This document shows positions 43,938-52,778 of a stretch of DNA of 64,000 nt, piece after piece (the first letter of the stretch is position 1; every line of letters starts with the position of its first letter). A program made the position numbers and the translations under genes. This DNA comes from Hyphomicrobium sp. (GTDB taxonomy: Bacteria > Pseudomonadota > Alphaproteobacteria > Rhizobiales > Hyphomicrobiaceae). Below the pieces are notes generated by a model. The model was not told the origin of the DNA, did not search any database, and was given only the letters and a program-made list of their open reading frames with translations. Location: NCBI GenBank assembly GCA_021732485.1, contig JAKFUV010000001.1, forward strand, positions 1-64,000. Direction: 5' to 3'.

Positions 43938-44216
43938 TCATGCGCGGTCGCCGCTTTCGACAGAGCTCGCGCGGTCTTTCGAATTAGATGGAAGCGCGCC
44001 CATAACGTGTCGGCGGCAGTTGGCGTGATCGATCGCGGCAAAAAACCCATGCCCGCTGAGGACATGCTTGGCGACAGGAAGAAGCTGTTCGCCGATCAGT
44101 ATCCCGAGTAGTCCAATCAGCGCCACCACGGGCGGCGCAGGCGAGCGCACGTCGAGCAGGCTATAGACGACGCCGACAAGAACACCTGCTCCGAGCGAGA
44201 CGACATAAAGCTTCAA
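43938..44216 (-). CDS. XapX-domain membrane protein
   Basis: This 92-residue protein starts MKLYVVSLGAGVLVGVVYSL, then PPVVALIGLLGILIGEQLLP, the two-helix signature of XapX (DUF1427) proteins. A polar tail follows. XapX proteins are small inner-membrane proteins of unknown function, often near hydrolases and oxygenases of secondary metabolism, as here next to the isochorismatase-like gene. Confidence 0.88.
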   Translation of the reverse strand: MKLYVVSLGAGVLVGVVYSLLDVRSPAPPVVALIGLLGILIGEQLLPVAKHVLSGHGFFAAIDHANCRRHVMGALPSNSKDRASSVESGDRA

Positions 44217-44409
44217 GACCGCACCTCCCGCCGCTGCACCAATGCTCGTTCGAGCGGGCCGATTTGCTGCGGCCTGTGCGTTGACATGCGCGAAACTAGG
44301 GGGTTGGGCCGGATGGGTGCAATCGTGCTTGGAGGTAGGTCGACCTAGCCCTTGGGCCGGACGCGGTTGCGCGGCAAGCCCGGCGTCGGGAACCCGGCAT
44401 CCTGATTGA

Positions 44410-45033
44410 TCAGTTAATCGAGGGAAGGTCCTTGAGGCGCTCCCAAATCCTGATCAAGTTGGCCAGATTCCCGGCTTCCAGCTTCTGCATGATCTGAGCG
44501 CGATGCATCTTGACCGTGACCTGGCTAAGCCCAAGTTGTTCTGCGACCTGTTTGCTGATCAGGCCCGACGCCAGAAGCTGCAAGACTTCCCGTTCTCGCG
44601 GCGAAAGGGTGTTGTAGCGGCGAACGACCGCCGCGAGCAGGCGCGCCTCTTCCCGTTGCCGTTCATCCCGTGAAATGGCGGAGCACACCGCGTCAAGTAG
44701 GTCCTGATCCCGGAATGGCTTGGTGAGAAACTCGACAGCACCAGCCTTCATCGCAGCGACCGACATCTGAATATCGCCATGTCCTGTGATAAAGATGATC
44801 GGCTGCGTATCTCCCTCACGCACGAGTTCCCGGTGAATTTCGAGCCCGCTTCTTCCTTTGAGACGGACATCAAGCACGAGACAGCTCGGAGCGTCGACGC
44901 GCTCTCGCGCCAGATATTCGTCTTCGGAGGAGAACGTCTGTACCGCGTAACCAGCTGACTCGATCAGAGTCTCTAGAGACGCACGGACAGCACGATCGTC
45001 GTCGAGCACGTAGACGATCGGATCGTTGCTCAT
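44410..45033 (-). CDS. FixJ/NarL-type response regulator
   Basis: This 207-residue regulator has a receiver domain (acidic pair near residues 11-13, phospho-acceptor Asp55 in LVLDVRLKG, Lys105) and a C-terminal LuxR-type helix-turn-helix (LSPREREVLQLLASGLISKQ, VTVKMHRAQIMQKLEA), as in FixJ. The ATG at MSNDPIVYVL is chosen because it overlaps the kinase stop by 4 bases (ATGA). It probably responds to the kinase and controls the neighbouring detoxification or transport genes; the signal is unknown. Confidence 0.92.
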   Translation of the reverse strand: MSNDPIVYVLDDDRAVRASLETLIESAGYAVQTFSSEDEYLARERVDAPSCLVLDVRLKGRSGLEIHRELVREGDTQPIIFITGHGDIQMSVAAMKAGAVEFLTKPFRDQDLLDAVCSAISRDERQREEARLLAAVVRRYNTLSPREREVLQLLASGLISKQVAEQLGLSQVTVKMHRAQIMQKLEAGNLANLIRIWERLKDLPSIN

Positions 45034-46628
45034 GACTCTACGTCTCCAACGCGAGCCGTGTCCACGGGAAGCGTGAAGCGCAGCTCCAGCCCAGATGGCC
45101 CGTTCGAAGCGATCCAAATTCGTCCGCCGTGCGCTTCGATGACCGACTGGCAAAACATCAGACCCATACCCATCCCTTCACGTTTGCCGGACACAAACGG
45201 AAGAAATACCCGATCAACGATGTCCGGGGAAATCCCTGGACCTGTGTCGGCAATTGAAACTTCGACTTCGCCAGGCTCGGGATCCACAAACCGCAACGTG
45301 AGCCTCCGTATCCGTCCACCTCCATCCTTCATCGCATCGCAGGCATTGTCGAGAATGTTGGAAACAGCCTGGCCCATTTGAACCGCGTTACACTCCACCA
45401 ACATGGCGTCGGGCGGAAACTGTTTCACAACATCCACACCCGAGAGGAGGCGCTCCAGTGTGCCCCGAGCAATCACATCATCGATGACCTGCCTCAAGTC
45501 CACACTGACCCGTTCTTGTGCCCGTTTGACGAAGATTTGCCTGATCCCCGAAACGACCTTATCGGCGCGATGTCCCTCGTCGGCGATCATTTTGAGTGCT
45601 TCTATCGCCTTGTCCATCCGCGGATCATCGCGCGACAGCCAACGCAAACCGGCGTTGGCATTGTTCACGATGCTGGACAGCGGCTGGTTGATCTCATGTG
45701 CGAAGGATGCAGACAACACCTCCATGGCAGTCAATCTGTTCAGCCTTGCGCGCCTTTCGTTCGCGGTGGCTCGCGCGAGACGGACGTAATTGCCGGTCGT
45801 TTCGGACAGCAGGACGAACAGAACCGTTCCCGCTCCGACAAGGCCGAAAACGCGTCCGCACCACCAGCCGACGCTCAGCCTGATGCCTCCGCCCAAATAG
45901 GAGATCATCAGGATTTCAACGCAGAGAGAGAAGAGTACGACGCACATCCAGACATCGAGTGTTGAACCGCGTCTTGTCAGCAGAGTAGCAAACGCTATGG
46001 CATATAGAGCCAACGAGAGAGCCGGGATGTACCCCCATATCGACGTCGTGGTTCTCGCATCCGCCATGAACGGCGGCAGGTCTTCCCCGTTGGCCAGAAT
46101 GACCCACAGCGCCAATGCTACGAATAAACCGATGGCGGTTATTGTGGCGAGTATCCATTGCTCCGGCAGTCGTACCGTTCGGCTCGGATTGATTGCAGCG
46201 TAGCCGACAATCGCAGAAGCAAAAGTGATGCGCCGAATCGCTGCGATCCATGCCGTCGCTTGAAGGTTCTCTTCGAGCCCGACGTTCTGGAATACGCCAG
46301 GGAAGTGCAATGCCCACGGAATCGAAAGCACTCCTGAGAGTACGTATCCGGAGGCAAGAACGAGGAGCGGTATTGATCCGCGCACCCGAAAGGTTGCGAG
46401 AAGGATAGCCGCCGTCACCAACTCGATCATTAAGACGGCCGCCGCGTAAGCAGGAACGAATATCTCGGTCCCCTGCGTCTCTAGGCGGGCGTAGGGTGCG
46501 GACACCGTAAGCGCAACGACGAGGACGACGACAACGGTGAAAATTACCCGCAGCTGCGCGTCAGTCGGTAGCGATGTCGTAACCAACCTGCTGTCCGGTT
46601 CCGAGTTCATAATTGCGCTATGAGCCAT
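45030..46628 (-). CDS. Membrane sensor histidine kinase
   Basis: This kinase of about 532 residues starts at MAHSAIMNSE. The N-terminal half has seven or eight membrane helices of the MASE4-like kind, without a large periplasmic domain. The cytoplasmic half holds the H box (SFAHEINQPLSS), the N box (NILDNACDAMKDGG) and the G boxes (IADTGPGIS, MGMGLMFCQSVIEAHGG). It phosphorylates the response regulator encoded just after it (4-base overlap). The membrane-sensing form suggests a lipophilic or envelope signal. Confidence 0.9.
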   Translation of the reverse strand: MAHSAIMNSEPDSRLVTTSLPTDAQLRVIFTVVVVLVVALTVSAPYARLETQGTEIFVPAYAAAVLMIELVTAAILLATFRVRGSIPLLVLASGYVLSGVLSIPWALHFPGVFQNVGLEENLQATAWIAAIRRITFASAIVGYAAINPSRTVRLPEQWILATITAIGLFVALALWVILANGEDLPPFMADARTTTSIWGYIPALSLALYAIAFATLLTRRGSTLDVWMCVVLFSLCVEILMISYLGGGIRLSVGWWCGRVFGLVGAGTVLFVLLSETTGNYVRLARATANERRARLNRLTAMEVLSASFAHEINQPLSSIVNNANAGLRWLSRDDPRMDKAIEALKMIADEGHRADKVVSGIRQIFVKRAQERVSVDLRQVIDDVIARGTLERLLSGVDVVKQFPPDAMLVECNAVQMGQAVSNILDNACDAMKDGGGRIRRLTLRFVDPEPGEVEVSIADTGPGISPDIVDRVFLPFVSGKREGMGMGLMFCQSVIEAHGGRIWIASNGPSGLELRFTLPVDTARVGDVES

Positions 46629-46953
46629 ATAATTCGATGATACGGCACCATTGCGCGCCTTGCGGTCGAAGGCAACGGAACCAAAATGCGCGATGTTGTG
46701 CTTAAGTCGGCCGCAACATTTCTCCGACGCCCGACATCGCGCCTGTTCGGTCTGGGCGAGGTGGCGCCGGCGCCGTGAACCGGCTTGAAGCGAAGGCCCT
46801 GTTCGTGGCGGCGGTGAGTGAAGGAGAGCTTGCGGCAGCATGCTGACGGACGACTTCGGTCAGCGCAACGGCGGTTTCGACCCGCGCCCCGTCGCGCTGC
46901 CGCTCCGCTGTCGGCGCGAACTTGGTCATCACGATCGGCCGATGCTGCAGCGG
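46629..46953. other. Intergenic region upstream of the kinase
   Basis: About 325 bases lie between the end of the VOC/esterase fusion gene and the kinase start. The frames here read like noise. It should contain the kinase promoter, but I cannot point to a convincing box. Confidence 0.4.
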
Positions 46954-48486
46954 TTAGGTCGCCGTGAGATTTCGCTGAATCCATTCAGCCGCCTCGGTGA
47001 TATCCGCAGCCGCCAGTTCATGATCGGCTGCGATCTTGCGGACATCGACATGCAGACCGTTCGCCACAAGAGCATCAGCGAGTGCTGGAGCATGACGGGC
47101 AAAGCGATCATCGCGTCCGTCGAGCATCAACACATGCGTTCCGGACAGGTCCACAGTCGGGGGATTCTCCAGTACCTGCGTGCCGCGCATCAAAACCGCG
47201 CGCCGCACGACACCGGGATGAAGTTGGATGAACGCCGCCAGCATGTTCGCGCCGTTGGAATAGCCGAGAAAGATGAGTTTTTCAGGGTCGAGCCCGTAGC
47301 CGGTTAAGGCACCTTCAACAAACGCCGAGAACGCTTCGGCCTCGTTCCGGATATCCTGCTGATCGAACGTCATTGGATCGACACGGCGGAACCAGCGATT
47401 GGTTCCTTCCTCGGTCGCCCGCCCCCGGACGCCGAGGAGCGTCGATTGCGGAGCTATGCGACGAGCAATCGGCATCAGATCGGCCTCGTTGCCGCCGGTG
47501 CCGTGGAGCAGCACTAAGGTTGTGTCATCCGCGTTGTCTGGTCGGTTGAAACGATGAACGAACGGAAGGTCGCGAACTGGAAACCTTTCTTCGCCCGGCA
47601 GAGCGAATTGCGGCAGCATCGCTTTCAAAGCTTCGGCATTGTCAGCGTCGCGCGGCGGTATGAAAAGCTTTCGGCCAAGTTCAACGGGCGCTTCATCAAC
47701 AGTCATGCCAGGACCGTCGGTGGCATACTCGAGAAGAATGCCGGCAGGTTCGCGAACGTAGAGCGAAAGGAAATACTTGCGGTCGTGAACTTCGGTCGGC
47801 CCGTGGTCCTTCAGCGACAGGCGCATGGATCGGACATCATCGGCGTCGCGCGCCCGAAAGGCCACATGGTCGGGCACGCCGGCGCCGGGCACGGTTGGCA
47901 CGAAACCCGATACCTCTCGGACGTCTACGATATCGGTATCGGAAACCATACGCTGCGTATGACCGACGTCCGCGCCGTGCCTGTAACCAAACCGTGCGAC
48001 GAAGCGAGCGGTCTCGATCGCCTTGTCGGTCAGAAGCGTGACGCCCCGCAGGCGAGTAGGCGCGGCCGCAAGCGGCGCGGGCGTTGGCAATTCGACGCCG
48101 ACCAGCTTCACGATCAATCCGTCCGGGTCTTTCAAGCGGAGGACCGATTCTTCGAACTCGCGAAAAGGTCCTTCAAGCGAGATGTTGGCGGCGACCGCTC
48201 TGGTCAGCCAGTCGCCCAGCGAAGCTGGAGGCACGGCAAGCGCCACTTCCGAGACCTGACCGATGCCGGTGCGGCCACGACCGGCGGCTTCCCAGACGAG
48301 GAAGGTCAGCAACGAGCCGGGGCTGCCAAGCCAATCTCCATAGATGAGGTGCAACTGCTCGGCGTCGGCGAAGCCTCCCGTTCGCTTCACGAGCCTGAGA
48401 CCAAGAAAACCGACATAGAAATCGACATTGGCCTGAACGTTGGCCGTGATGCCTGTAAAGTGATGTAAGCCGCTTGTCATGACCAT
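46954..48486 (-). CDS. VOC dioxygenase-like and esterase fusion (MhqO-MhqD type)
   Basis: The first about 300 residues of this 510-residue protein have two vicinal-oxygen-chelate modules like the ring-cleaving dioxygenase MhqO (SGLHHFTGITANVQANVDFY, GVTLLTDKAIETARF, LLEYATDGPGM). The last about 190 residues are an MhqD-like alpha/beta hydrolase with LLHGTGGNEADLMPIA, the nucleophile elbow LGYSNGANM, an Asp loop (MLDGRDDRF) and a His (AADHELAAAD). In Bacillus, mhqO and mhqD are separate genes induced by quinones. Here they are one protein, suggesting sequential or coordinated quinone or aromatic detoxification. Start: MVM or the next ATG (48480). Confidence 0.85.
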   Translation of the reverse strand: MVMTSGLHHFTGITANVQANVDFYVGFLGLRLVKRTGGFADAEQLHLIYGDWLGSPGSLLTFLVWEAAGRGRTGIGQVSEVALAVPPASLGDWLTRAVAANISLEGPFREFEESVLRLKDPDGLIVKLVGVELPTPAPLAAAPTRLRGVTLLTDKAIETARFVARFGYRHGADVGHTQRMVSDTDIVDVREVSGFVPTVPGAGVPDHVAFRARDADDVRSMRLSLKDHGPTEVHDRKYFLSLYVREPAGILLEYATDGPGMTVDEAPVELGRKLFIPPRDADNAEALKAMLPQFALPGEERFPVRDLPFVHRFNRPDNADDTTLVLLHGTGGNEADLMPIARRIAPQSTLLGVRGRATEEGTNRWFRRVDPMTFDQQDIRNEAEAFSAFVEGALTGYGLDPEKLIFLGYSNGANMLAAFIQLHPGVVRRAVLMRGTQVLENPPTVDLSGTHVLMLDGRDDRFARHAPALADALVANGLHVDVRKIAADHELAAADITEAAEWIQRNLTAT

Positions 48487-48500
48487 GATGCCATTTGAGG

Positions 48501-49043
48501 TTAGCCAGCCGTCACGCGTGTAAGGACGCTTTGCACCGCCGTATCGGCAGCCAACCGGTCATGTAGCGCCCGCACATTTCGGAATTCTTGCAGGCCACCC
48601 GGCAGCAGCTTTTTCGCCCATCGGATCATCGAGAACGAATACGCGTCGATGACAGAGCGCCTTCCATCAAGGATGTACTCGCGCCGTTCGAGATGGCGGT
48701 TCAGAATATCGAATTGCTTTGCGGCCTGCTTATGCTCTGCGTCGACCTCCGCCCGTCGCGCCGCTTCGCTTTGCGCTTCGGCCTTGGCGCGACGGCTATC
48801 GCTACCCACCAGCCCAGCCTCGGGCTGCTTTGACGCGAGATAGTCGAAGATCGCGCCCGCCTGCTTAAGCACCCAGCCATCGTCCTCACCAGGAGTGGGC
48901 ACAGCGCCAGCGGGATTGATCGCCAGAAGCTCTTTGGAGCCAAGCGCGACTCTGGCTGCGTCGTAAGGTTTGCCGATCCATTCCAAAGCGATGTGCTGCG
49001 CCAGCGAACACGCACCTACGGCAACATACAGTGTGGGCAACAT
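48501..49043 (-). CDS. Glutathione S-transferase
   Basis: This 180-residue GST has the N-terminal thioredoxin-like half (LYVAVGACSLAQHIALEWIG, AINPAGAVPTPGEDDG, LKQAGAIFDYLA) and a helical C-terminal half (LDGRRSVIDAYSFSMIRWAKKL). It has the small-Ser/Cys active-site style of beta-class enzymes. The N-domain is a little short between the first strand and AINPAG. GGAG precedes the ATG at 49043. It lies 15 bases before the VOC/esterase gene on the same strand, so both should be one detoxification operon. Confidence 0.87.
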   Translation of the reverse strand: MLPTLYVAVGACSLAQHIALEWIGKPYDAARVALGSKELLAINPAGAVPTPGEDDGWVLKQAGAIFDYLASKQPEAGLVGSDSRRAKAEAQSEAARRAEVDAEHKQAAKQFDILNRHLERREYILDGRRSVIDAYSFSMIRWAKKLLPGGLQEFRNVRALHDRLAADTAVQSVLTRVTAG

Positions 49044-49429
49044 TGCTCTCCATGTTTGCGTCGCGAATTTCTTATCTAACGGTACCGATTTAATCGACGA
49101 CGAATGCAAAGAGATCTGGATTGACCGCATCGGGGTGAGTTGCAAACAGCCCGTGCGAACGTCCAGGGTAGGTTTTAAGCATTCGGTCTCGGACAAGCTT
49201 GCAGCGTTTTTAAATGGTGATGACAATGCTGCCGCGAAGGCGACGCTTCAGGTGTCCGAGCACATGAAGTGCCAACAAAAAATTCCACAATTGCCGATCT
49301 GATTTAGACCCGTTCTCAAATGAAAAATCATCAAATCTAAACTTGACATTTGCGGTAAAGAATTGTTTTTTACCGACAGATGGAGACCGATTGCTGGGCC
49401 TTGAACCCCGCGTATTGGAGGAAACGCTG
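49044..49429. other. Divergent regulatory region, possible iron-control box
   Basis: This region separates the leftward GST operon from the rightward haem operon. TTTAGACCCGTTCTCAAA near 49303-49320 loosely resembles the TTTAGAA/TTCTAAA form of rhizobial Irr boxes, and a TTGACA stands at 49343-49348 with a TAAAGA-like box after it. Both are tentative. I see no gene. Confidence 0.35.
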
Positions 49430-49615
49430 TTGAAAGACGATATTGCGCTAGAGCACCTTCGTCGTGCTGATGGTGCGCTCAAAGCCATCACCATGGTCAT
49501 TTTCGGCGCGGTGGTATTGGTTTTATGGATGCAGTCCGTGATGACGGATGCTTTGCAAACGACGCTTCCTGACGAACCGTTTGCTAGCTTATCCCCGATC
49601 AACGACCAGCGATGA
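49430..49615 (+). CDS. Small membrane protein at the head of the haem operon
   Basis: A TTG at 49430 follows GGAGGA at ideal spacing and gives 61 residues with a charged start (MKDDIALEHLRRADGALKA), one membrane helix (ITMVIFGAVVLVLWMQSVM) and a short exported tail. It precedes the haem uptake genes in the same direction. A bitopic accessory protein is plausible. The family is unknown. Confidence 0.5.
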   Translation: MKDDIALEHLRRADGALKAITMVIFGAVVLVLWMQSVMTDALQTTLPDEPFASLSPINDQR

Positions 49616-49679
49616 GTGTCGACAATCGAGCGCTGTGTTGCGCATTAGCGTTCAATCATTGCCATTAGAGTGAGTTGCC

Positions 49680-50258
49680 ATGTCGCGACCAAAGTTCGGC
49701 AGTTACGAACCGATCGACCAACCGCAAACCTCACGCGATGATCCGAACGATGAGGCGGAATGCGCGGCGGCTGCCGCTGGATTGCCATTGCGCAGTGGCT
49801 TTGGCTTTACGGCAATTGAGAACATCACGCTCGATGTGTTCCGCTTCGTGTGCATGTCGTATGGCAGCGGCGACGCCGCGTTCTGGCACCGGGCCCACGA
49901 CCATGCCGAGGCATCGTTTGGACTCCTCAGGGGGGCCGACCTCGTGGCGCGCGTGACCGTCTTGGTTCGCGCGCTGCGAATCGAGCGCCAGGGATGCTTT
50001 AGAATTCTCAGTGCCGGCTGCTGTCGCGTTTGCGAAGACGAACTCGCCGTCCAAACTGTCATCAAAGCCGCGCGCTTACGCGAAACAGAGGCCTTGCTCA
50101 TCGTCTCCGAACTGCTGGCAAAATGTCACGAACGCAAAAAGATTCTGACTGCGGCAAACGCGCTTGCGCGGCTCCAAGAAGCGCTACAGTCGGAAGTTTC
50201 CGGAAACGAGAACATGGCAGCGTCGCACGCTCAGTTGGAGCGCAAGGTCCTTCATTAA
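49680..50258 (+). CDS. Unknown protein in the haem-uptake operon
   Basis: This 192-residue protein has a disordered acidic N-terminus (about 1-40), helical segments and a notable Cys patch (GCFRILSAGCCRVCEDE, about residues 106-122), followed by helices rich in Arg/Leu. The Cys cluster may bind iron or haem, but no CxxCH is present. It overlaps the next gene by 3 bases (TAATG). The position upstream of hemP-hmuTUV suggests a role in haem handling or its control. I do not recognise the family. Confidence 0.65.
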   Translation: MSRPKFGSYEPIDQPQTSRDDPNDEAECAAAAAGLPLRSGFGFTAIENITLDVFRFVCMSYGSGDAAFWHRAHDHAEASFGLLRGADLVARVTVLVRALRIERQGCFRILSAGCCRVCEDELAVQTVIKAARLRETEALLIVSELLAKCHERKKILTAANALARLQEALQSEVSGNENMAASHAQLERKVLH

Positions 50259-50530
50259 TGCTCACATCACAGTCCGCACTGTCGATCTCGCGTCAGCACC
50301 ATAAAACTGATGACAACAACGATGCAGTTTCGTTCGATAAAGCCCGTGCTCGGGCTACAGCCGTTGAAAACGCCCTGGCTGCCGCACTGTTTGCGTCGTC
50401 TTCCGGGCTGACATGTGGGTCACCGTGCGAGCACGACGTCCTGCTCGACAGACTGCTGTGCGATTGTGAGATCGAAGACGCCGCGAGCCGCGATACGTCT
50501 GCAATCAGAGGCGGGTACGGCCTTGGCTGA
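50258..50530 (+). CDS. Small Cys-rich protein in the haem operon
   Basis: The start codon overlaps the stop of the previous gene (TAATG), so translation is coupled. The 90 residues include an Ala-rich helix and a Cys-rich section (LTCGSPCEHDVLLDRLLCDC). The Cys pattern hints at metal or redox chemistry. A TTG in the last codons would allow the next frame to start with overlap, so this gene is tightly linked with hemP. No family is recognised. Confidence 0.6.
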   Translation: MLTSQSALSISRQHHKTDDNNDAVSFDKARARATAVENALAAALFASSSGLTCGSPCEHDVLLDRLLCDCEIEDAASRDTSAIRGGYGLG

Positions 50531-50567
50531 CACGATTTGCAGCGGTGGTAATGATGCAGACGAGGAC

Positions 50568-50756
50568 ATGCAAACGCTTGCCAGTCCCGCGTACGTGCTG
50601 CCGCTGGATCGAAACAACAACGGAGCGAAAGCGGCCGAACCGCGCGTCAATGTTCTTGAGCTAATGCGCGGTTCGCGAGAACTCGTGCTCGACCACGGCG
50701 GCCAGCTTTACCGGCTCCGTATTACGGCTTTGGGAAAGTTGATCCTCACAAAGTAG
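50568..50756 (+). CDS. hemP: Hemin uptake protein HemP/HmuP
   Basis: This 62-residue protein ends with the HemP signature: LMRGSRELVLDHGGQLYRLR, then ITALGKLILTK. In rhizobia, HmuP activates haem-receptor and transport genes together with Irr. I use the ATG at 50568; an in-frame TTG at 50523 could add 15 residues. It lies directly before hmuT, the usual place. Confidence 0.9.
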   Translation: MQTLASPAYVLPLDRNNNGAKAAEPRVNVLELMRGSRELVLDHGGQLYRLRITALGKLILTK

Positions 50757-50769
50757 GGCTCGAAGACAA

Positions 50770-51693
50770 ATGACATTTGGCGTGTTGGCAATGGTCCGGT
50801 CAGTCGTGGTTGCAGCAACATTGTCTGCGGCGCCAGCATTCGCCGATTCGGTTGCGCAATCGCCGATCATTCCAGCGGCGTCTCAATCGCGCCTTTTGTC
50901 GATTGGTGGAGATGTTACGGAGATTCTCGATGCTCTTGGGTATTCCGATAGGATTGTCGCGGTCGATTCAACGTCAAAATATCCAGAGAGTGCGCTGAAG
51001 ACGAAAGCGAATGTCGGCTACATGCGCGCCTTGGCGACGGAAGGGGTGCTATCCGTCAACCCCACTGCGATCATCGCGTCGCTTGGTGCTGGTCCGCCCG
51101 ACGTCGTCAAAGCCCTCAAGGCATCGTCCATTCCCTACGTCGAGGTGCCCGACGATCCTACTGCGGCAGGTGTATCGAACAAAATTCGGGTTATTGGCGC
51201 AGCCTTAGCGCAATCGAGCCGGGCTGATGCGCTTGCTGCCAGCGTTGAGGCGGAGTTCGAAATATTAGCGAAAGAAAGCAAAATACTGACGGCGAAGAAA
51301 CGAGCGATCGTCATTCTTTCGGTCCAAAACGGACGGGCGATCATCGGCGGCGCCAATAGCAGCGCTGATGCGATGCTGGCTCTTGCCGGTGCAGGCAACG
51401 CCGCAGTGGGCTTGAACGGATTTCAGCCCGTATCGGACGAACAACTGGCCGAATTCGCACCCGATGCCGTCATCGTCATGCGGCGCACGGGGGAAGGGTC
51501 GACAAAAACACTGGAAGCCGTCGCCTCACTAACAGGACTGCAATCATCGCCTGCAAATCGGTCGCGATCGGTTATCGAAATGGACGGTCTGTTTCTACTT
51601 GGCTTCGGCCCGCGGACACCCGCAGCAGTGCGCGATCTCAGATCGGCATTGTATCCGGACACGGCTGCACCCCCGGCGCGACGCGAGCCATGA
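50770..51693 (+). CDS. hmuT: Periplasmic haem-binding protein of the ABC transporter
   Basis: This 307-residue substrate-binding protein has a signal peptide (AMVRSVVVAATLSAAPAFA) and the two-lobe BtuF/HmuT-like fold: LLSIGGDVTEILDALGYSDR, the YPESALKTKANVGYMRAL region with the conserved haem-ligand Tyr, and ALAGAGNAAVGLNGFQPVSDEQL. It hands haem from the outer-membrane receptor to the permease. The last 4 bases overlap the permease start. Confidence 0.92.
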   Translation: MTFGVLAMVRSVVVAATLSAAPAFADSVAQSPIIPAASQSRLLSIGGDVTEILDALGYSDRIVAVDSTSKYPESALKTKANVGYMRALATEGVLSVNPTAIIASLGAGPPDVVKALKASSIPYVEVPDDPTAAGVSNKIRVIGAALAQSSRADALAASVEAEFEILAKESKILTAKKRAIVILSVQNGRAIIGGANSSADAMLALAGAGNAAVGLNGFQPVSDEQLAEFAPDAVIVMRRTGEGSTKTLEAVASLTGLQSSPANRSRSVIEMDGLFLLGFGPRTPAAVRDLRSALYPDTAAPPARREP

Positions 51694-52775
51694 GCATCGT
51701 TGAATATCCCAAAAGAGCCGTCTTCCAGACGTCGCGGTTGGCGCCAACGAAAATTCTCGCGATCTTAAGTGCAACAATGCTTGTCACGACGGTCTTGAGT
51801 TTATCAATTGGCCCGACCGGCATTTCGTTGATGTCTCTTCCACGGGCAATCGGTGCAATGCTTGGTTGGTCCGACGATCTCGAAGCCCAGAGAGATCGGC
51901 TTGTACTTCTTGATATTCGCTTGGCGCGAACGTTGCTTGGTGCGTTCGTTGGAGCCGCGCTTGCGGTCGCTGGTGCGACGATGCAGGGCCTGTTTCGCAA
52001 TCCGCTTGCCGATCCCGGCTTGATCGGTGTCTCGGCGGGAGCGGCCCTGGCAGCAATTGCAACAATTGCGCTATCGAATTCACTTCTATCACCGTTTGCG
52101 TTTGCCCTTGGCGCGTACGCTCTGCCGTTTGCAGCATTTTTCGGCGGATTGGGAACGACATGGCTGCTGGTTGCCGTGGCGTCCCGCGACGGTCATCTCG
52201 GCGTTGCAACGCTGCTGCTTGCCGGAATTGCTATAGGCGCCATCGCCGGCGCGGCGAGCGGCTTTATCGCCTACGCCAGCGATGATCGCGAATTGCGTGA
52301 CCTCACGCTGTGGTCGATGGGCTCACTATCAGGTGCAAGTTGGATTAAGGTCGCTGCCGTCGTGCCCTTTGCAGTCGCGATCGTGTTGATATCGCCGCGC
52401 CTCGTCAACGCCTTGAATGGACTGCTGCTTGGTGAGCGGGAGGCCTTCCATCTCGGGATCGACATTGAAGCGACAAAACGGTGGGCGATCGCACTGTCTG
52501 CTGCCGCGGTAGGAGCCGCCGTTGCAGCCGCTGGTATTGTCGGGTTTGTCGGTCTGGTGGCGCCACACGTCGTGCGGCTCATGGCCGGGCCGGACAATCG
52601 AATTGTCTTGCCAGCGAGCGCGCTGCTCGGCGCAATTCTTGTCGTCTCGGCTGATATCGCGGCACGCATGATTTTCAAACCAGCGGAGCTACCGTTGGGT
52701 TTGGTGATGGCTGTCGTTGGCGGCCCACTCTTCTTGCATTTGATTATGCGGCGCGGCGGCGGAATCGGGGAGTAG
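51690..52775 (+). CDS. hmuU: Haem ABC transporter permease
   Basis: This 361-residue FecCD-family permease has about ten helices. Typical features are RLARTLLGAFVGAALAVAGA, MQGLFRNPLADPGLIGVSAG, LWSMGSLSGASW and the cytoplasmic coupling loop VGFVGLVAPHVVRLMAGPDN. It forms the inner-membrane channel for haem. It is coupled to hmuT by a 4-base overlap and followed 3 bases later by hmuV. Confidence 0.94.
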   Translation: MSIVEYPKRAVFQTSRLAPTKILAILSATMLVTTVLSLSIGPTGISLMSLPRAIGAMLGWSDDLEAQRDRLVLLDIRLARTLLGAFVGAALAVAGATMQGLFRNPLADPGLIGVSAGAALAAIATIALSNSLLSPFAFALGAYALPFAAFFGGLGTTWLLVAVASRDGHLGVATLLLAGIAIGAIAGAASGFIAYASDDRELRDLTLWSMGSLSGASWIKVAAVVPFAVAIVLISPRLVNALNGLLLGEREAFHLGIDIEATKRWAIALSAAAVGAAVAAAGIVGFVGLVAPHVVRLMAGPDNRIVLPASALLGAILVVSADIAARMIFKPAELPLGLVMAVVGGPLFLHLIMRRGGGIGE

Positions 52776-52778
52776 GCG

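Noticed and set aside
49303..49320. Clear Irr box before the haem operon
   Set aside because: The match to TTTAGAA/TTCTAAA is only partial and the spacing is off by one, so it is mentioned as a possibility within the intergenic entry and not called as a site.
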